Part shown: positions 27,047 through 35,664 of the stretch, piece by piece | Layout: every line of letters begins with the position of its first letter | Numbering within the stretch: position 1 is the stretch's first letter | From: RPRB01 sp035519675 | Lineage (GTDB): Bacteria; Myxococcota; Myxococcia; Myxococcales; Myxococcaceae | Assembly: GCA_035519675.1 (NCBI GenBank) | Contig: DATIWB010000099.1 | Coordinates: 124,001-188,000 of the forward strand | Length of the DNA stretch: 64,000 nt | Direction: 5' to 3' | Notes under the pieces: model-generated | What the model saw: the letters and a program-made list of their open reading frames with translations, nothing else | What the model was told of the DNA's origin: nothing | Database searches by the model: none | Made by a program: the position numbers and the translations under genes

Positions 27047-27667
27047 CTAGAGCAGGCCGCGCCGGACCGCGAAGCGGGCGAGGGCCTGTGCGTCGTGCAC
27101 GCCCAGCTTGCGCATGAGGTTGGTGCGGTGGGTGTCCACGGTCTTCGGGGAGAGCGACAGCTCGGTGGCGATCTCTCGATTGGTGCGCCCCTCGGCCACC
27201 CGCCGCAGCACCAGCCGCTCGCGGGGGGTGAGACGCCCCCACTCGTCGTCCTCGGGCTCGGGCCGGGCGCTGAGGCCGTTCTCGGCGGCCGGGTCGAGGA
27301 AGCGGTGCCCTGCTGCCACCGCGCGGAGGGCGACCACCAGCCCCTCGATGCCCGCACCCTTCACCACGTAGCCGAGCGCTCCGCCGCCGAGCGCCTCCCG
27401 GACCGTCGCCCCGTCCTGGTGCATCGAGAGGACACAGACGCGTGTCCCGGGCGCCTCGGCACCTACCCGGCCGAGGACGGAGCGCCCCTCGCCGGGCAAG
27501 CTCCAGTCGAGGAGCAGGACCTGAGGACGATGGGCGAGCACCGCGGCCAAGGCCTCGGTCGCATCGGCGGCCTCGGCCACGAGGGAGAGGTCAGGCTCCG
27601 AGGCCAGCACCGCGCGCACGCCCGCGCGGACCACCGCGTGATCGTCGGCCACGACGACGTGGATCAC
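27047..27667 (-). CDS. NarL/FixJ-type response regulator
   Basis: A 206-residue regulator. The receiver domain (1-120) has the acidic pair Asp8-Asp9, the phospho-acceptor Asp54 in LLLDWSLPG and the conserved Lys in GYVVKGAG. The LuxR-type helix-turn-helix (about 140-200) reads RLTPRERLVLRRVAEGRTNREIA, then LSLSPKTVDTHRTNLMRKLGV. Its ATG overlaps the stop of the cognate histidine kinase, so the pair is co-translated. Targets are unknown but likely include the operon itself. Confidence 0.93.
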   Translation of the reverse strand: MIHVVVADDHAVVRAGVRAVLASEPDLSLVAEAADATEALAAVLAHRPQVLLLDWSLPGEGRSVLGRVGAEAPGTRVCVLSMHQDGATVREALGGGALGYVVKGAGIEGLVVALRAVAAGHRFLDPAAENGLSARPEPEDDEWGRLTPRERLVLRRVAEGRTNREIATELSLSPKTVDTHRTNLMRKLGVHDAQALARFAVRRGLL

Positions 27668-28788
27668 CCCGTGGCTCCGCAGAGGGGGATGCTCACCCGA
27701 AGATGGGCCCTTCCCGGGTCCGGCCAGTCCACCGCGCCACCCAGCCCGGCGACGCGCTCGCGGATCGACTGCGAGCTGGCCTGATCCGGAAAGCCGCGCC
27801 CGTCGTCGTCGAACTCGAGCGAGAGGGCGTCGGGGAGGTGGTGGACCCGGACCGACGCCCGGGCCGCCCCGGCGTGGCGGACGGTGTTGTGCAGTGCCTC
27901 CTGGACGATGCGGTAGAGCCCGGCGGCCAGCGGCGCGGGCAGCTCGGGGAGCTGGTCCGGCGCCTCGAGCGAGATGTCCACGCCGGTGGCCCGGGCGTAG
28001 CTCGCGCAGTGCTTGCGGACCGCGCCCAGGAACCCCAGCGCGGCGAGCGGCGCAGGGAGCAGCGCCGAGGTGGACCTCCGCACCTCCTCCAGCGCCTCGT
28101 CGAGGTGGTGCTCGACCTGCGCGGCGTCCTCGGCGGCGAGCCCGCGCTTGCGGAGGGCGAGCAGCTGCAGCCGGGCGGCGGTCAGCGCCTGCCCGGCGCC
28201 ATCGTGGAGCTCCCGGGCGATGCGCCGCCGCTCCTCGTCCTGGAGCGCCACCCGCCGCTCGGCCAGCAGCGCCGCGATGCGCTCCTCGGCGCCGGCCACG
28301 GTGCGGACCGGAAAGAGGAACAGCAGCCCTCCGAGGATGGAGGCGAGCAGCAGGCAGCCGGCGAACAGGCGAAGCGATTCGTGCCGGAGGGCGGCGAGCG
28401 GAGCGCCCGACCAGATGGTGGCCACCGGGACGCCCTCCACCTCCACCGGGACGCGGGCCCAGGCGACGCTGGACTGGGGAGGGCCTCCGAGCGGAACCGG
28501 ATGGTTGTCCCGGTCACGCACCACCAGGGGCGAGGTCAGCAGTCCCTCCAGCTGGAGCCGGCCGGCGAGCTTGGCCGCGTCGTAGCGCCAGAGCAGCGGC
28601 CGATCGCGGGCCGCCTCGGCGAGGATGCGGGCCACCCGCTCCCCGCGCTCGCGAGCCGAGCTGACCAGCCGGCTCCGCGCGTCCAGGTGGTGGGCGACCG
28701 GGACCACCACCGCGAAGAGGCTGCTCGCCACGAGCACCAGGGGGAGGAGCCGCCGGGCGAAGGGGCGGGTGAGGGCGACGGGGATCAT
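27664..28788 (-). CDS. NarX-type sensor histidine kinase
   Basis: A 374-residue membrane kinase. Two transmembrane segments (about residues 13-33 and 135-158) flank a periplasmic sensor of about 100 residues. HisKA_3 follows, with the phospho-acceptor in RRIARELHDGAGQALTAARLQLLAL. The ATPase domain has QEALHNTVRHAGA and DDGRGFP. It is coupled on both sides: its ATG overlaps the stop of a binding lipoprotein and its stop overlaps the regulator start. The small periplasmic domain may sense the upstream binding protein. Confidence 0.92.
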   Translation of the reverse strand: MIPVALTRPFARRLLPLVLVASSLFAVVVPVAHHLDARSRLVSSARERGERVARILAEAARDRPLLWRYDAAKLAGRLQLEGLLTSPLVVRDRDNHPVPLGGPPQSSVAWARVPVEVEGVPVATIWSGAPLAALRHESLRLFAGCLLLASILGGLLFLFPVRTVAGAEERIAALLAERRVALQDEERRRIARELHDGAGQALTAARLQLLALRKRGLAAEDAAQVEHHLDEALEEVRRSTSALLPAPLAALGFLGAVRKHCASYARATGVDISLEAPDQLPELPAPLAAGLYRIVQEALHNTVRHAGAARASVRVHHLPDALSLEFDDDGRGFPDQASSQSIRERVAGLGGAVDWPDPGRAHLRVSIPLCGATG

Positions 28789-29603
28789 CGCCGCGCCTCC
28801 AGCGGGAGGTACCCCAGCGAGCGGATCAGCGCGCGACCGTGCTCGGAGGTGGCGAGGGCGAGGAACGGAGCGACCCGCTCGCGGCGCTCGGGACGGAACA
28901 CCACTCCCAGGGTCCGCACCGCTTGCCACGTCCCGAGCCTGACCGACTCGGCCGAGGGAGTGACCCCGTCGACGCGCAGGGCGCGGAGGGGAGGGCGGAG
29001 GGCGCCGAGGGAGAAGACGCCCACCGCCCGAGGCGTGGTGGCGAGCGCGACCGCCATGGCGTCGTCGTGGTCGAGGACCCGGAGGCGGCCGCCGGCCGAG
29101 GAGCGGCGGCGCTCGTCGGCGAGGCCGGGGTGGATGGACTCGAGCGCCGCGTTTGCCGACTCGGCCTCGTCGCGGAGCAGCACCGTGAGCCCGCGAAGCT
29201 CTCCGCGATACAGACGGTGCAGGTCGTCGGAGGAGAGCTCGTCCACCGGGACGTCCGCGGCGGCGGCGAGCACCACCGCGTCGCGGGCCAGGTCGATCCG
29301 CTCGAGCCCGGCGGCCTCCTCCGGCCGGAGCGGGCGGGAGACGAGCCCCAGGTCGACAGCCCCGTCGCGGACGGCGGCGATGCCGCCCCCGGAGCCGATG
29401 CTCGGCTCGACCCGGACCCGGAGCCCCGTGCCGGCCGAGGCCTCCCGGGCCAGCGCGACCGCGAGGGGGGTCATCGCCCCGGTGCCGGCGGCCAGGACCT
29501 CGGGCCTGGGCGCGAGCACCGAGGCGACGAGGGACGCGGGCGGCGGGGGCGGATCACCGGCGCAGGCGGCGGACAGCAGCAAGAGCCCCAGGATGCGTCG
29601 CAC
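28785..29603 (-). CDS. Substrate-binding lipoprotein, PstS/PBP-like
   Basis: A 272-residue lipoprotein (signal peptide ending LLLSAAC|AG, GTG start) with a periplasmic binding fold of the phosphate/anion type: VLAAGTGAMTPLAVALAREASAGTGLRVRVEPSIGSGGGIAAVRDGAVDLGLVSRP read in pieces over residues 40-95, and AVGVFSLGAL later. There is no ABC permease or ATPase nearby. Instead it is coupled to a histidine kinase and response regulator, so it probably presents a ligand to the kinase instead of importing it. Confidence 0.8.
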   Translation of the reverse strand: MRRILGLLLLSAACAGDPPPPPASLVASVLAPRPEVLAAGTGAMTPLAVALAREASAGTGLRVRVEPSIGSGGGIAAVRDGAVDLGLVSRPLRPEEAAGLERIDLARDAVVLAAAADVPVDELSSDDLHRLYRGELRGLTVLLRDEAESANAALESIHPGLADERRRSSAGGRLRVLDHDDAMAVALATTPRAVGVFSLGALRPPLRALRVDGVTPSAESVRLGTWQAVRTLGVVFRPERRERVAPFLALATSEHGRALIRSLGYLPLEARR

Positions 29604-29630
29604 GTCGAGGGTCGACTCTAGCCCCTGTGC

Positions 29631-29921
29631 GTGACGCGGCGAATTCGGATAAAAGGTAACCAATCGCTCACGGAAAAGGAGGGATTGCTGCCGAAGCACC
29701 TGGCGTTCCTCCGGAGGATGATCTCCGAGCGGAAGGTCCGGCTCGCCGGGCCCTTCGCCGACGAGGGGAAGTACCTCGGCATCGCAGTGGTGGCGGCCTC
29801 CTCGGCGGAAGAGGCGAAGGGGTGGATGGACCAGGACCCCGCGGTGCAGGCCGGCTTCTTCGACCACGAGATCCATCCGGCGATGCTCCCCTCGCTGGAC
29901 ACGCTGCGCATCCGCTACTGA
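29631..29921 (+). CDS. YciI-like protein, N-terminally short
   Basis: The conserved YciI-type core is visible (HLAFLRRMISERKVRLAGPF, DEGKYLGIAVVAA, DPAVQAGFFDHEIHP), including the His-Asp pair of this dimeric ferredoxin-like family. The first beta strand of the family is not visible. Starts: GTG at 29631, or TTG 29685/CTG 29688, which follow AAGGAGG at 29676-29682. The stretch 29640-29680 is unusually AT-rich and may be the promoter, favouring the later start (about 77 residues). It diverges from the binding-lipoprotein gene across only 27 bp. Confidence 0.65.
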   Translation: MTRRIRIKGNQSLTEKEGLLPKHLAFLRRMISERKVRLAGPFADEGKYLGIAVVAASSAEEAKGWMDQDPAVQAGFFDHEIHPAMLPSLDTLRIRY

Positions 29922-30028
29922 TCGCTGAAGACGTCCCGGCGGCAGCGTGGGTGCGTGTGGTCGAGGCGCGGCCGGACTCGTGCCTTTCGGGAGATCTCTC
30001 GCGAGGTCCGTGCCTCCCCGGTCCTTGA

Positions 30029-30193
30029 GCGCACACCCGGGCGCTCCATACGCTGGCCGGCAATGCGTTCAGTCTGGACCGCCAGCTCGAGACCGGTCCT
30101 AACAACACGGTGCTGCGCAAGGCGGGGACCACGCACATCACCGGCACCGCCAGCTCGCCGGCGGGGACGTACCACGTCGACGTGACCCGGTAG
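30029..30193 (+). pseudogene. 3' remnant of a secreted-protein gene
   Basis: The gap 29922-30339 has no intact gene. Between a TGA at 30026 and a TAG at 30193 one frame reads as protein-like sequence including GNAFSLDRQLETGPNN, TVLRKAGTTHITGTA and SSPAGTYHVDVTR. This resembles the last beta strands of an extracellular domain. No start codon with a ribosome site precedes it and upstream frames are disrupted. It is probably a decayed C-terminus of a larger protein; the family is not recognised. Confidence 0.4.
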
Positions 30194-30339
30194 CGCCCCC
30201 CCCCGCGGCGCTTGCCATTGCCCCCCGGGATCGCGCAGGGTCCTCGGCTCGAGCACCGGGAGGAGCGTCGAGCCGGCCGCCCTTCGCCGCCCGCGGGGAC
30301 TGGCCGGGAAACGCTCGGCCTGCGAGGCTCGGGGCCGGC

Positions 30340-31275
30340 ATGCCCGGCACCTGGCCCGAGATCCCCTTCACAGCGTGGCGCGAGACCTGCGCGGCACTCC
30401 ACCTGTACGCGCAGGTCCTTGGCAAGTACCGCCTGGCGCGGACGCCCTGGCAGAACCACTCCTGGCACGCCACGCTCTACGTCACCCCCTGCGGGCTGAG
30501 CACCTCGGCGGTGCCCGACGGACCCGGGGCGGTCGACCTCATGCTGGATCTCCTCGACCACGCCGTCGTCGGTCGCGCCTCGGATGGGCGGCGGGCTCGC
30601 TTTCCGCTCGGACCGGGCTCGGTCGCCGACTTCCATCGGCGGACCCTGGACCTCATCCGCTGGCTCGGAGGCACGCCTGATCTCGATTCGCACCCGAACG
30701 AGATCCCCGGCGCAGTGCCCTTTCCCGAGGACCGGGCGCTTCGCCCCTACGACGCCGGAGCGGTTCAGCGCTTCTTCGGGGCCCTGGTGCAGGTGGACCG
30801 CGTCTTCAAGGAGTTCCGGACGGCCTTCCTCGGCAAGGCGAGCCCGGTGCACCTGTTCTGGGGGAGCTTCGATCTGGCGGTGACCCGCTTCTCGGGCCGG
30901 ACTGCGCCGCGCCATCCGGGCGGTGTGCCGGGGCTGCCGGATCCGGTCACCCGCGAGGCGTACAGCCACGAGGTCAGCTCGGCGGGGTTCTGGCCCGGAG
31001 GCTCGGGCGTCGATGACGCGGCGTTCTACTCCTACGCCTACCCGGCGCCGGAGGGATTCGGGCAAGCGAAGGTTCGCCCCGCGGAGGCGCGGTTCGATCC
31101 CAGGCTCGGCGAGTTCATCCTCCCCTACGAGACGGTGCGGAGCGCGCCTGACCCGGACGCCGTGCTGCGCGAGTTCCTCTGGAGCACCTACGAGGCTGCG
31201 GCCACCCTGGGGCGCTGGGACCGCGAGAGCCTGGAATGCCCGCCGGGGGAACCGCGCCGTCCGCGTCCCATCTAG
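30340..31275 (+). CDS. DUF5996 family protein
   Basis: A 311-residue soluble protein matching DUF5996: WPEIPFTAWRETCAALHLYAQ at the start, PWQNHSWHATLYVTPCGL, then HLFWGSFDLAVTRFSGR and EAYSHEVSSAGFWPG. Function is unknown; the conserved His, Trp and Asp residues suggest an enzyme or metal site. ATG 30340 places the WP motif at residue 5 as usual. It is convergent with the AI-2E transporter gene, and the two stop codons share CTAG. Confidence 0.85.
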   Translation: MPGTWPEIPFTAWRETCAALHLYAQVLGKYRLARTPWQNHSWHATLYVTPCGLSTSAVPDGPGAVDLMLDLLDHAVVGRASDGRRARFPLGPGSVADFHRRTLDLIRWLGGTPDLDSHPNEIPGAVPFPEDRALRPYDAGAVQRFFGALVQVDRVFKEFRTAFLGKASPVHLFWGSFDLAVTRFSGRTAPRHPGGVPGLPDPVTREAYSHEVSSAGFWPGGSGVDDAAFYSYAYPAPEGFGQAKVRPAEARFDPRLGEFILPYETVRSAPDPDAVLREFLWSTYEAAATLGRWDRESLECPPGEPRRPRPI

Positions 31276-32411
31276 CTTCGGGTTGGCCTGCGGGACGAGG
31301 GTTGCTCCTCCAGCACAGGGAGCCGCGCCGTCGGAGACGGTCCGGGCTCGAAGAGCGGTGGCAAGACCGAGGCATCGGCCGCCAGGCCGTCGCGCCGGGC
31401 GGCCAGGAGCTCGTTGACGAAGATCTGCGCCACTGCGACTGCCGGCACCGCCACGACCGCGCCGGCCACACCCAGCAGCTCGGCGAGGAAGAGAACCGAG
31501 AGCAGCGTCACCAGTGGATCGATGTGCACCGTGCGGCGAAAGACGAAGGGGCCGAGCACGTTCCCCTCCAGCTGGCCGTAGAGGAGGAAGTAGGCCAGAA
31601 CGATCAGCGCCTTGACTGCTCCGCCGGTGGCCAGCGTGACAAGGGTGATGAATGCTCCGGTGAAGATGGGCCCGGCGTAGGGCACGAGGCCGGAGAAGCC
31701 GCTCAGCAGCCCGAGCGGCAGGAAGTACGGGGCGCCGATCAGCGCCAGCACCGCGGTGGTGAAAGTCGCGTTGATCGAGCAGATGAAGAGGATCCCGGCG
31801 AGGTAGCCACCGACGGCGGAGTACGACTTGGCCAGCACGTCCTCCCAGCGCGGCCGGTCCACCGCCGGTACCACCTCCAGCAGCCGCCGCACCAGTCCAC
31901 CGCCGAAGACCAGCATGAAGACGGTCAAGGCGAGCACGGTGACGAACCCGGCCACGGCGCCCAGTGCCGAAGTGACCGCGCCCAGAATGGGAGTCACCGC
32001 GCTCTGGGCGAGCCCGAAGGCGCCGGAGAACCGATCCTTCAGCCGCTCCTCCACCCCGAAGCGCTCGTTCCAGGATGCGAACCAGGACGAGTGGCGCAGG
32101 GAGTCGAGGATGCGAGGGGTAGTGGCGATGAACTCCTCGAGCTGACGGACGGCCGCAGGCACGACGACCAGTATCAGCCCGATGATCAACAGGGTCATCA
32201 GCTGCGTGGTGAGGGCGATGGCCCAGCCGCGTCTGAGCCCCCGCATCTCCATGCGCCGCACCACGTGGTCCAGCGCAATGGCCACCATGATCGCCACCAC
32301 CGTCAGGGTGAGGGCCACCCGGGCCTCGAGGACGAAGAGCACCGCCCCCACGGTGGCCACCACCGCGAAGCAGGCGGTGAACGCCGTCCTGAGTGTCAGC
32401 TGCGAGCGCAC
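31272..32411 (-). CDS. AI-2E family (PerM-type) transporter
   Basis: A 379-residue inner-membrane protein with about eight transmembrane helices. The signature regions are the paired N-terminal helices (TACFAVVATVGAVLFVL), a soluble central segment, the GGYLAGILFICSINATFTT core and the LVPYAGPIFTGAFITLV / LLYGQLEGNVLGPFVF region. Such proteins export small molecules or Na+/H+; autoinducer transport is proven for few. GTG 32411 is chosen; the open frame upstream to 32747 is not protein-like. Confidence 0.9.
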   Translation of the reverse strand: MRSQLTLRTAFTACFAVVATVGAVLFVLEARVALTLTVVAIMVAIALDHVVRRMEMRGLRRGWAIALTTQLMTLLIIGLILVVVPAAVRQLEEFIATTPRILDSLRHSSWFASWNERFGVEERLKDRFSGAFGLAQSAVTPILGAVTSALGAVAGFVTVLALTVFMLVFGGGLVRRLLEVVPAVDRPRWEDVLAKSYSAVGGYLAGILFICSINATFTTAVLALIGAPYFLPLGLLSGFSGLVPYAGPIFTGAFITLVTLATGGAVKALIVLAYFLLYGQLEGNVLGPFVFRRTVHIDPLVTLLSVLFLAELLGVAGAVVAVPAVAVAQIFVNELLAARRDGLAADASVLPPLFEPGPSPTARLPVLEEQPSSRRPTRS

Positions 32412-32446
32412 GGTGTCAACCTTGCTCCACTTCGCTTCATGGCTCC

Positions 32447-33358
32447 TCAGGGGAAAGTCGAGCTCTGCTCGAGGCGGGTGCGAAACTCGACCGGAACCTG
32501 AGCGCCCTGGGGCCCGGCCAAGGTGACCCGGATGATCCGTGAGAAGCTGGCGGCGTGATCCACCAGCGTTCCGGTCTCGACGAGAACCTCGTCGTGGTAC
32601 TCGACGGTGGTGTCGAGGACGTCCACCTGAGAAGCGTCTACCCCGCTCCGCGCCAGGAGGACCGTCGCCGCATCGAGGGCATGCAGGGCGGCCCGCGGGC
32701 TCACCTGGTACTGGGCCGTGACCCGGGCACAACGGACAGGGCCGCATTGCTCGAGTCGGTCGACGCTCATCGTCTTCCGCTCGACGGCAGGATCGGGATC
32801 GGCCGCGGCCCAGGTCGAGCCCGTTGCCGTCGGACGGTTCACCACGTCGCGAACCACCATCTCGAACAGCGCCACCGCGATCTGCCTGACCTGGTCGGGC
32901 CGGATCTCCACTCCGGACCGGTCACCGAGGTCGACCCGGATGTTCGACAGCAGCTCCGCGGCCCGCTCCGTGCCCCGGACCTCGAGCACCCGGGGCTCCG
33001 GACTCACCAGGAGATCGACCGAGACCCCCTCGCCGGGCGTTCGCTCCGAATCGAACAACACGGCGTCGTTGATCCGCAGCGAGAGCCTCTGGAGCTGATG
33101 GGTGACCAGGGTGTTGCTCCCCTGGCGGGCGAAGGCCACGTTCCAGACGAATTCCTGCTCCTCGCGCTGGTGGATCGGGGTCCCGATCACCGTGGTCTCG
33201 CTCACCATCTTCACGGTGCGCACGTACCGGGTCCCGTTCCGTGGCGCATAGGTGAACCTCGGGGCGACGGGGGGCGTCGTTGCGCATCCCGTCCCCAGCA
33301 ACACGACCCAGAGCCACCGACGCGCCAGCTCCAGACCTCTCGAGGTCGAGGCGGTCAT
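32447..33358 (-). CDS. Lipoprotein coupled to the DUF3141 gene
   Basis: A 303-residue protein with a lipobox LLGTGC (Cys at about residue 25). The mature part is beta-rich and has SETTVIGTPIHQREEQEFVWNV, a pattern I do not recognise. Its ATG overlaps the DUF3141 stop, so both are made together. The AI-2E gene follows 36 nt later. It may act as an envelope partner of the DUF3141 protein; no enzyme motif is visible. Confidence 0.72.
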   Translation of the reverse strand: MTASTSRGLELARRWLWVVLLGTGCATTPPVAPRFTYAPRNGTRYVRTVKMVSETTVIGTPIHQREEQEFVWNVAFARQGSNTLVTHQLQRLSLRINDAVLFDSERTPGEGVSVDLLVSPEPRVLEVRGTERAAELLSNIRVDLGDRSGVEIRPDQVRQIAVALFEMVVRDVVNRPTATGSTWAAADPDPAVERKTMSVDRLEQCGPVRCARVTAQYQVSPRAALHALDAATVLLARSGVDASQVDVLDTTVEYHDEVLVETGTLVDHAASFSRIIRVTLAGPQGAQVPVEFRTRLEQSSTFP

Positions 33359-35550
33359 CCCACGGCCCGCCCGCCGCCACCTCGCTCGGGCCTGGTGCCG
33401 CTGGAGGCGGTCAGCACTGGCCTGGGCTCGAACAGGGCCTGGATCCGCTGCAGCCGCCGCACGCCCTCGGGGGAGAGCGCGTCCTCCGCACCCAGCATGC
33501 GCTGGATGAGGGCCAGCCCGAGGCGCCGCTTCTCGGGGTCGGCAGGCAGCAGCGCCGGGAGGGTCTCCACTGCGCGCTCCTCGTCGAGCCGGACCAGGGA
33601 GAACTGCTCCTTCAGGAGTTGCTTCAGCTCGGCCCGCGATCGGCGTTCCTCCGGGGGGGCCTCGGCCCGCAGCGAGGTCAACATCGCGAAGCCGCGCTCG
33701 TCGATCCTTCCCTCCGGGAGGCGGATGTACACCATGGCCCTCGCCAGCGCCTCGAGGAAGCCCCCGCTCTCGTAGCGCGTCCGGAGCTCCGATCGGCTCC
33801 GCTCCTGGGCAATCTCCCGGGAGAGATCCCGCTCCGCGTGGCGGCGCTCGCTCGTTCCGGGGCTGAAGCCGGCCAGGGCCTGGACGGCGGGGAGGCCGTA
33901 GACGCCGAGGAAGGTGGCCTCCTGGAGCCTGCCCCGCATGGCTCCCCAGCCATCGAGCGCGGAGGCGATCCACGAGGACGCAGCCCGCTCCAGGGAGAGC
34001 AGGGGATTGTCCTCCGAGACCTTCTGCCGGCGGGTGCGCACCGACTCCGCCAGCGCCTTCACCGGCCGCAGGAGAGGGTTCCGGTCCGAAAGGAGCGAGA
34101 ACCGCAGACGGTTCGGGTGCAGCTGCTGGACGACGCTGGCCACCGGCGCCGGAAAGAGGGTGCGCACGATGGGCGAGGCGAAGGTGCGGTAGAGGCTCTT
34201 GTTCACCTCGGAGACCCTGGCCACCGTCGCGAAGCGACGCTCGTCCTCCGGAGGGTTCTCTCCCAGCTTCCGGATGTCCTCGAGCGTGCGGACCTCCAGC
34301 CGGAGGAGGTAATTGCCGACCTTGACACCCGATTCGCTTCCGGACGGTTCCTCGGTGATCACCGCCTCGTACAGTCCCGGCGGCATGAGGTCGATCATCT
34401 CCATGCACTGGGCGAACTCGGTGTGCTCCTTGTTGGCAACCTTTCCGGAGACGAAGATGCCGAGGTGTCCAACCGAGGCGTGCATCGTGTAGACGATGGT
34501 TTGACCGGCGGCGACGATCTCGCTCTCGTGATCGTAGAGGTCGGTGATCCAGCCGAGCGCCTGCTGGGGCGGAGTGATGTCGTCGCCCCACGAGCAGAAG
34601 ACGATGATCGGTGAGGTGACGTTCCGCAGGTCGATCCTCGTCCCGTCCGACGCCCGGAGCTGGCCGGTGGACAGCTTGTTGCCGATGAAGAGCTCATCGG
34701 CGATCCACTGCATCTCCTCGGCGTTCATCAGGACCGGGGTGCCCCACCAGGTCTCGAACTCGAGGTAGCGCGGCGCCTCCTCGTCGATGTTCGAGTAGAC
34801 GTTGTAGAGCTTCTTCCAGTAGGTGTTCCCCGGGTTCATCGATTCGAAGTTGGCGATCAGGTTCGCGCCGTCGAACCGCCCCGCTCCCACGTCGCCGGCC
34901 AGCGCGGTGAGCCACGTGCCCCCGAGCAGGCCACCGAGGTAGCGGAGAGGATTCTTGCCGCGCACCCCTCCCCAGTACGACAGCGGGGAGCCGACGAGGA
35001 GGATGGGCCCGGTGAGCTCGGGCCGGAGCGCGGCGGTCATCATCATCTGCCAGCCAGCCTGGCAGTTGGCGATCACCACCGGCTTGCCATCTGCCTCGGG
35101 GTGGCGAGCGATGACCTCCTCGAGGAAGCGCGCCTCCGTCCGGCAGACGTCCTCCACGGTCTGACCGGGTACGGGCTCGCGGAGGAAGCCGATGAAGTAG
35201 CAGGCGTGACCTGCGGCGAACGCCGCGCCGATCTCGCTGTCGTGCTTCATCCCTCCGATGCCCGGGCCATGGCCGGCCCGGGGATCCACGACGACGAAGG
35301 GCGGCCGGGTGGGATCGATCCGCGTTCCGGGCGGCGGGATGATCCGGACCAGCTGGTAGTTGGTGGGCCGGGGAAGGGTCTTGCCGTCGAGAATGTGCTC
35401 GAACTCGAACTCGAGCACGTGCGGGGCGGCCTTGCTGCTCGCCTCGAGCGAGCGGTTGCCGCGCTGGCGGAGGGTGTCGAGCAGCAGCACCCAGCGCTGG
35501 GCGGCATCCACCAGGTACTCCTGAACGGGATTTCGGATGGCGTCGATCAT
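33355..35550 (-). CDS. DUF3141 protein with PHA-synthase-like Cys box
   Basis: A 731-residue protein with an N-terminal alpha/beta-hydrolase region related to polyhydroxyalkanoate synthases. The nucleophile elbow reads VIANCQAGWQ with Cys163, comparable to the GxCxGG box of PhaC. DPRAGHGPGIGG and VFCSWGDDITPPQQAL (Asp of the triad) and HASVGHLGIFVSGK (His) complete a likely triad. Residues 400-731 are helical and family-specific. DUF3141 genes often sit with phosphotransacetylase genes, as here. Polymer or short acyl-CoA chemistry is inferred, not shown. Confidence 0.85.
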   Translation of the reverse strand: MIDAIRNPVQEYLVDAAQRWVLLLDTLRQRGNRSLEASSKAAPHVLEFEFEHILDGKTLPRPTNYQLVRIIPPPGTRIDPTRPPFVVVDPRAGHGPGIGGMKHDSEIGAAFAAGHACYFIGFLREPVPGQTVEDVCRTEARFLEEVIARHPEADGKPVVIANCQAGWQMMMTAALRPELTGPILLVGSPLSYWGGVRGKNPLRYLGGLLGGTWLTALAGDVGAGRFDGANLIANFESMNPGNTYWKKLYNVYSNIDEEAPRYLEFETWWGTPVLMNAEEMQWIADELFIGNKLSTGQLRASDGTRIDLRNVTSPIIVFCSWGDDITPPQQALGWITDLYDHESEIVAAGQTIVYTMHASVGHLGIFVSGKVANKEHTEFAQCMEMIDLMPPGLYEAVITEEPSGSESGVKVGNYLLRLEVRTLEDIRKLGENPPEDERRFATVARVSEVNKSLYRTFASPIVRTLFPAPVASVVQQLHPNRLRFSLLSDRNPLLRPVKALAESVRTRRQKVSEDNPLLSLERAASSWIASALDGWGAMRGRLQEATFLGVYGLPAVQALAGFSPGTSERRHAERDLSREIAQERSRSELRTRYESGGFLEALARAMVYIRLPEGRIDERGFAMLTSLRAEAPPEERRSRAELKQLLKEQFSLVRLDEERAVETLPALLPADPEKRRLGLALIQRMLGAEDALSPEGVRRLQRIQALFEPRPVLTASSGTRPERGGGGRAVG

Positions 35551-35664
35551 GGTTGTCGAGCGTGTGTCGTCTGAGAGCGGCCATCCGTTGCAGGCGGATG
35601 GTCCTGCCCTCGGCGGGAAACGGATCTGCCCCGGCGAGCGACTCACCGGTCGGAACCCCCGCCT

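Noticed and set aside
32412..32747. N-terminal extension of the AI-2E transporter
   Set aside because: The extension lacks hydrophobic or conserved residues and runs into the neighbouring lipoprotein gene; GTG 32411 gives a normal N-terminus.
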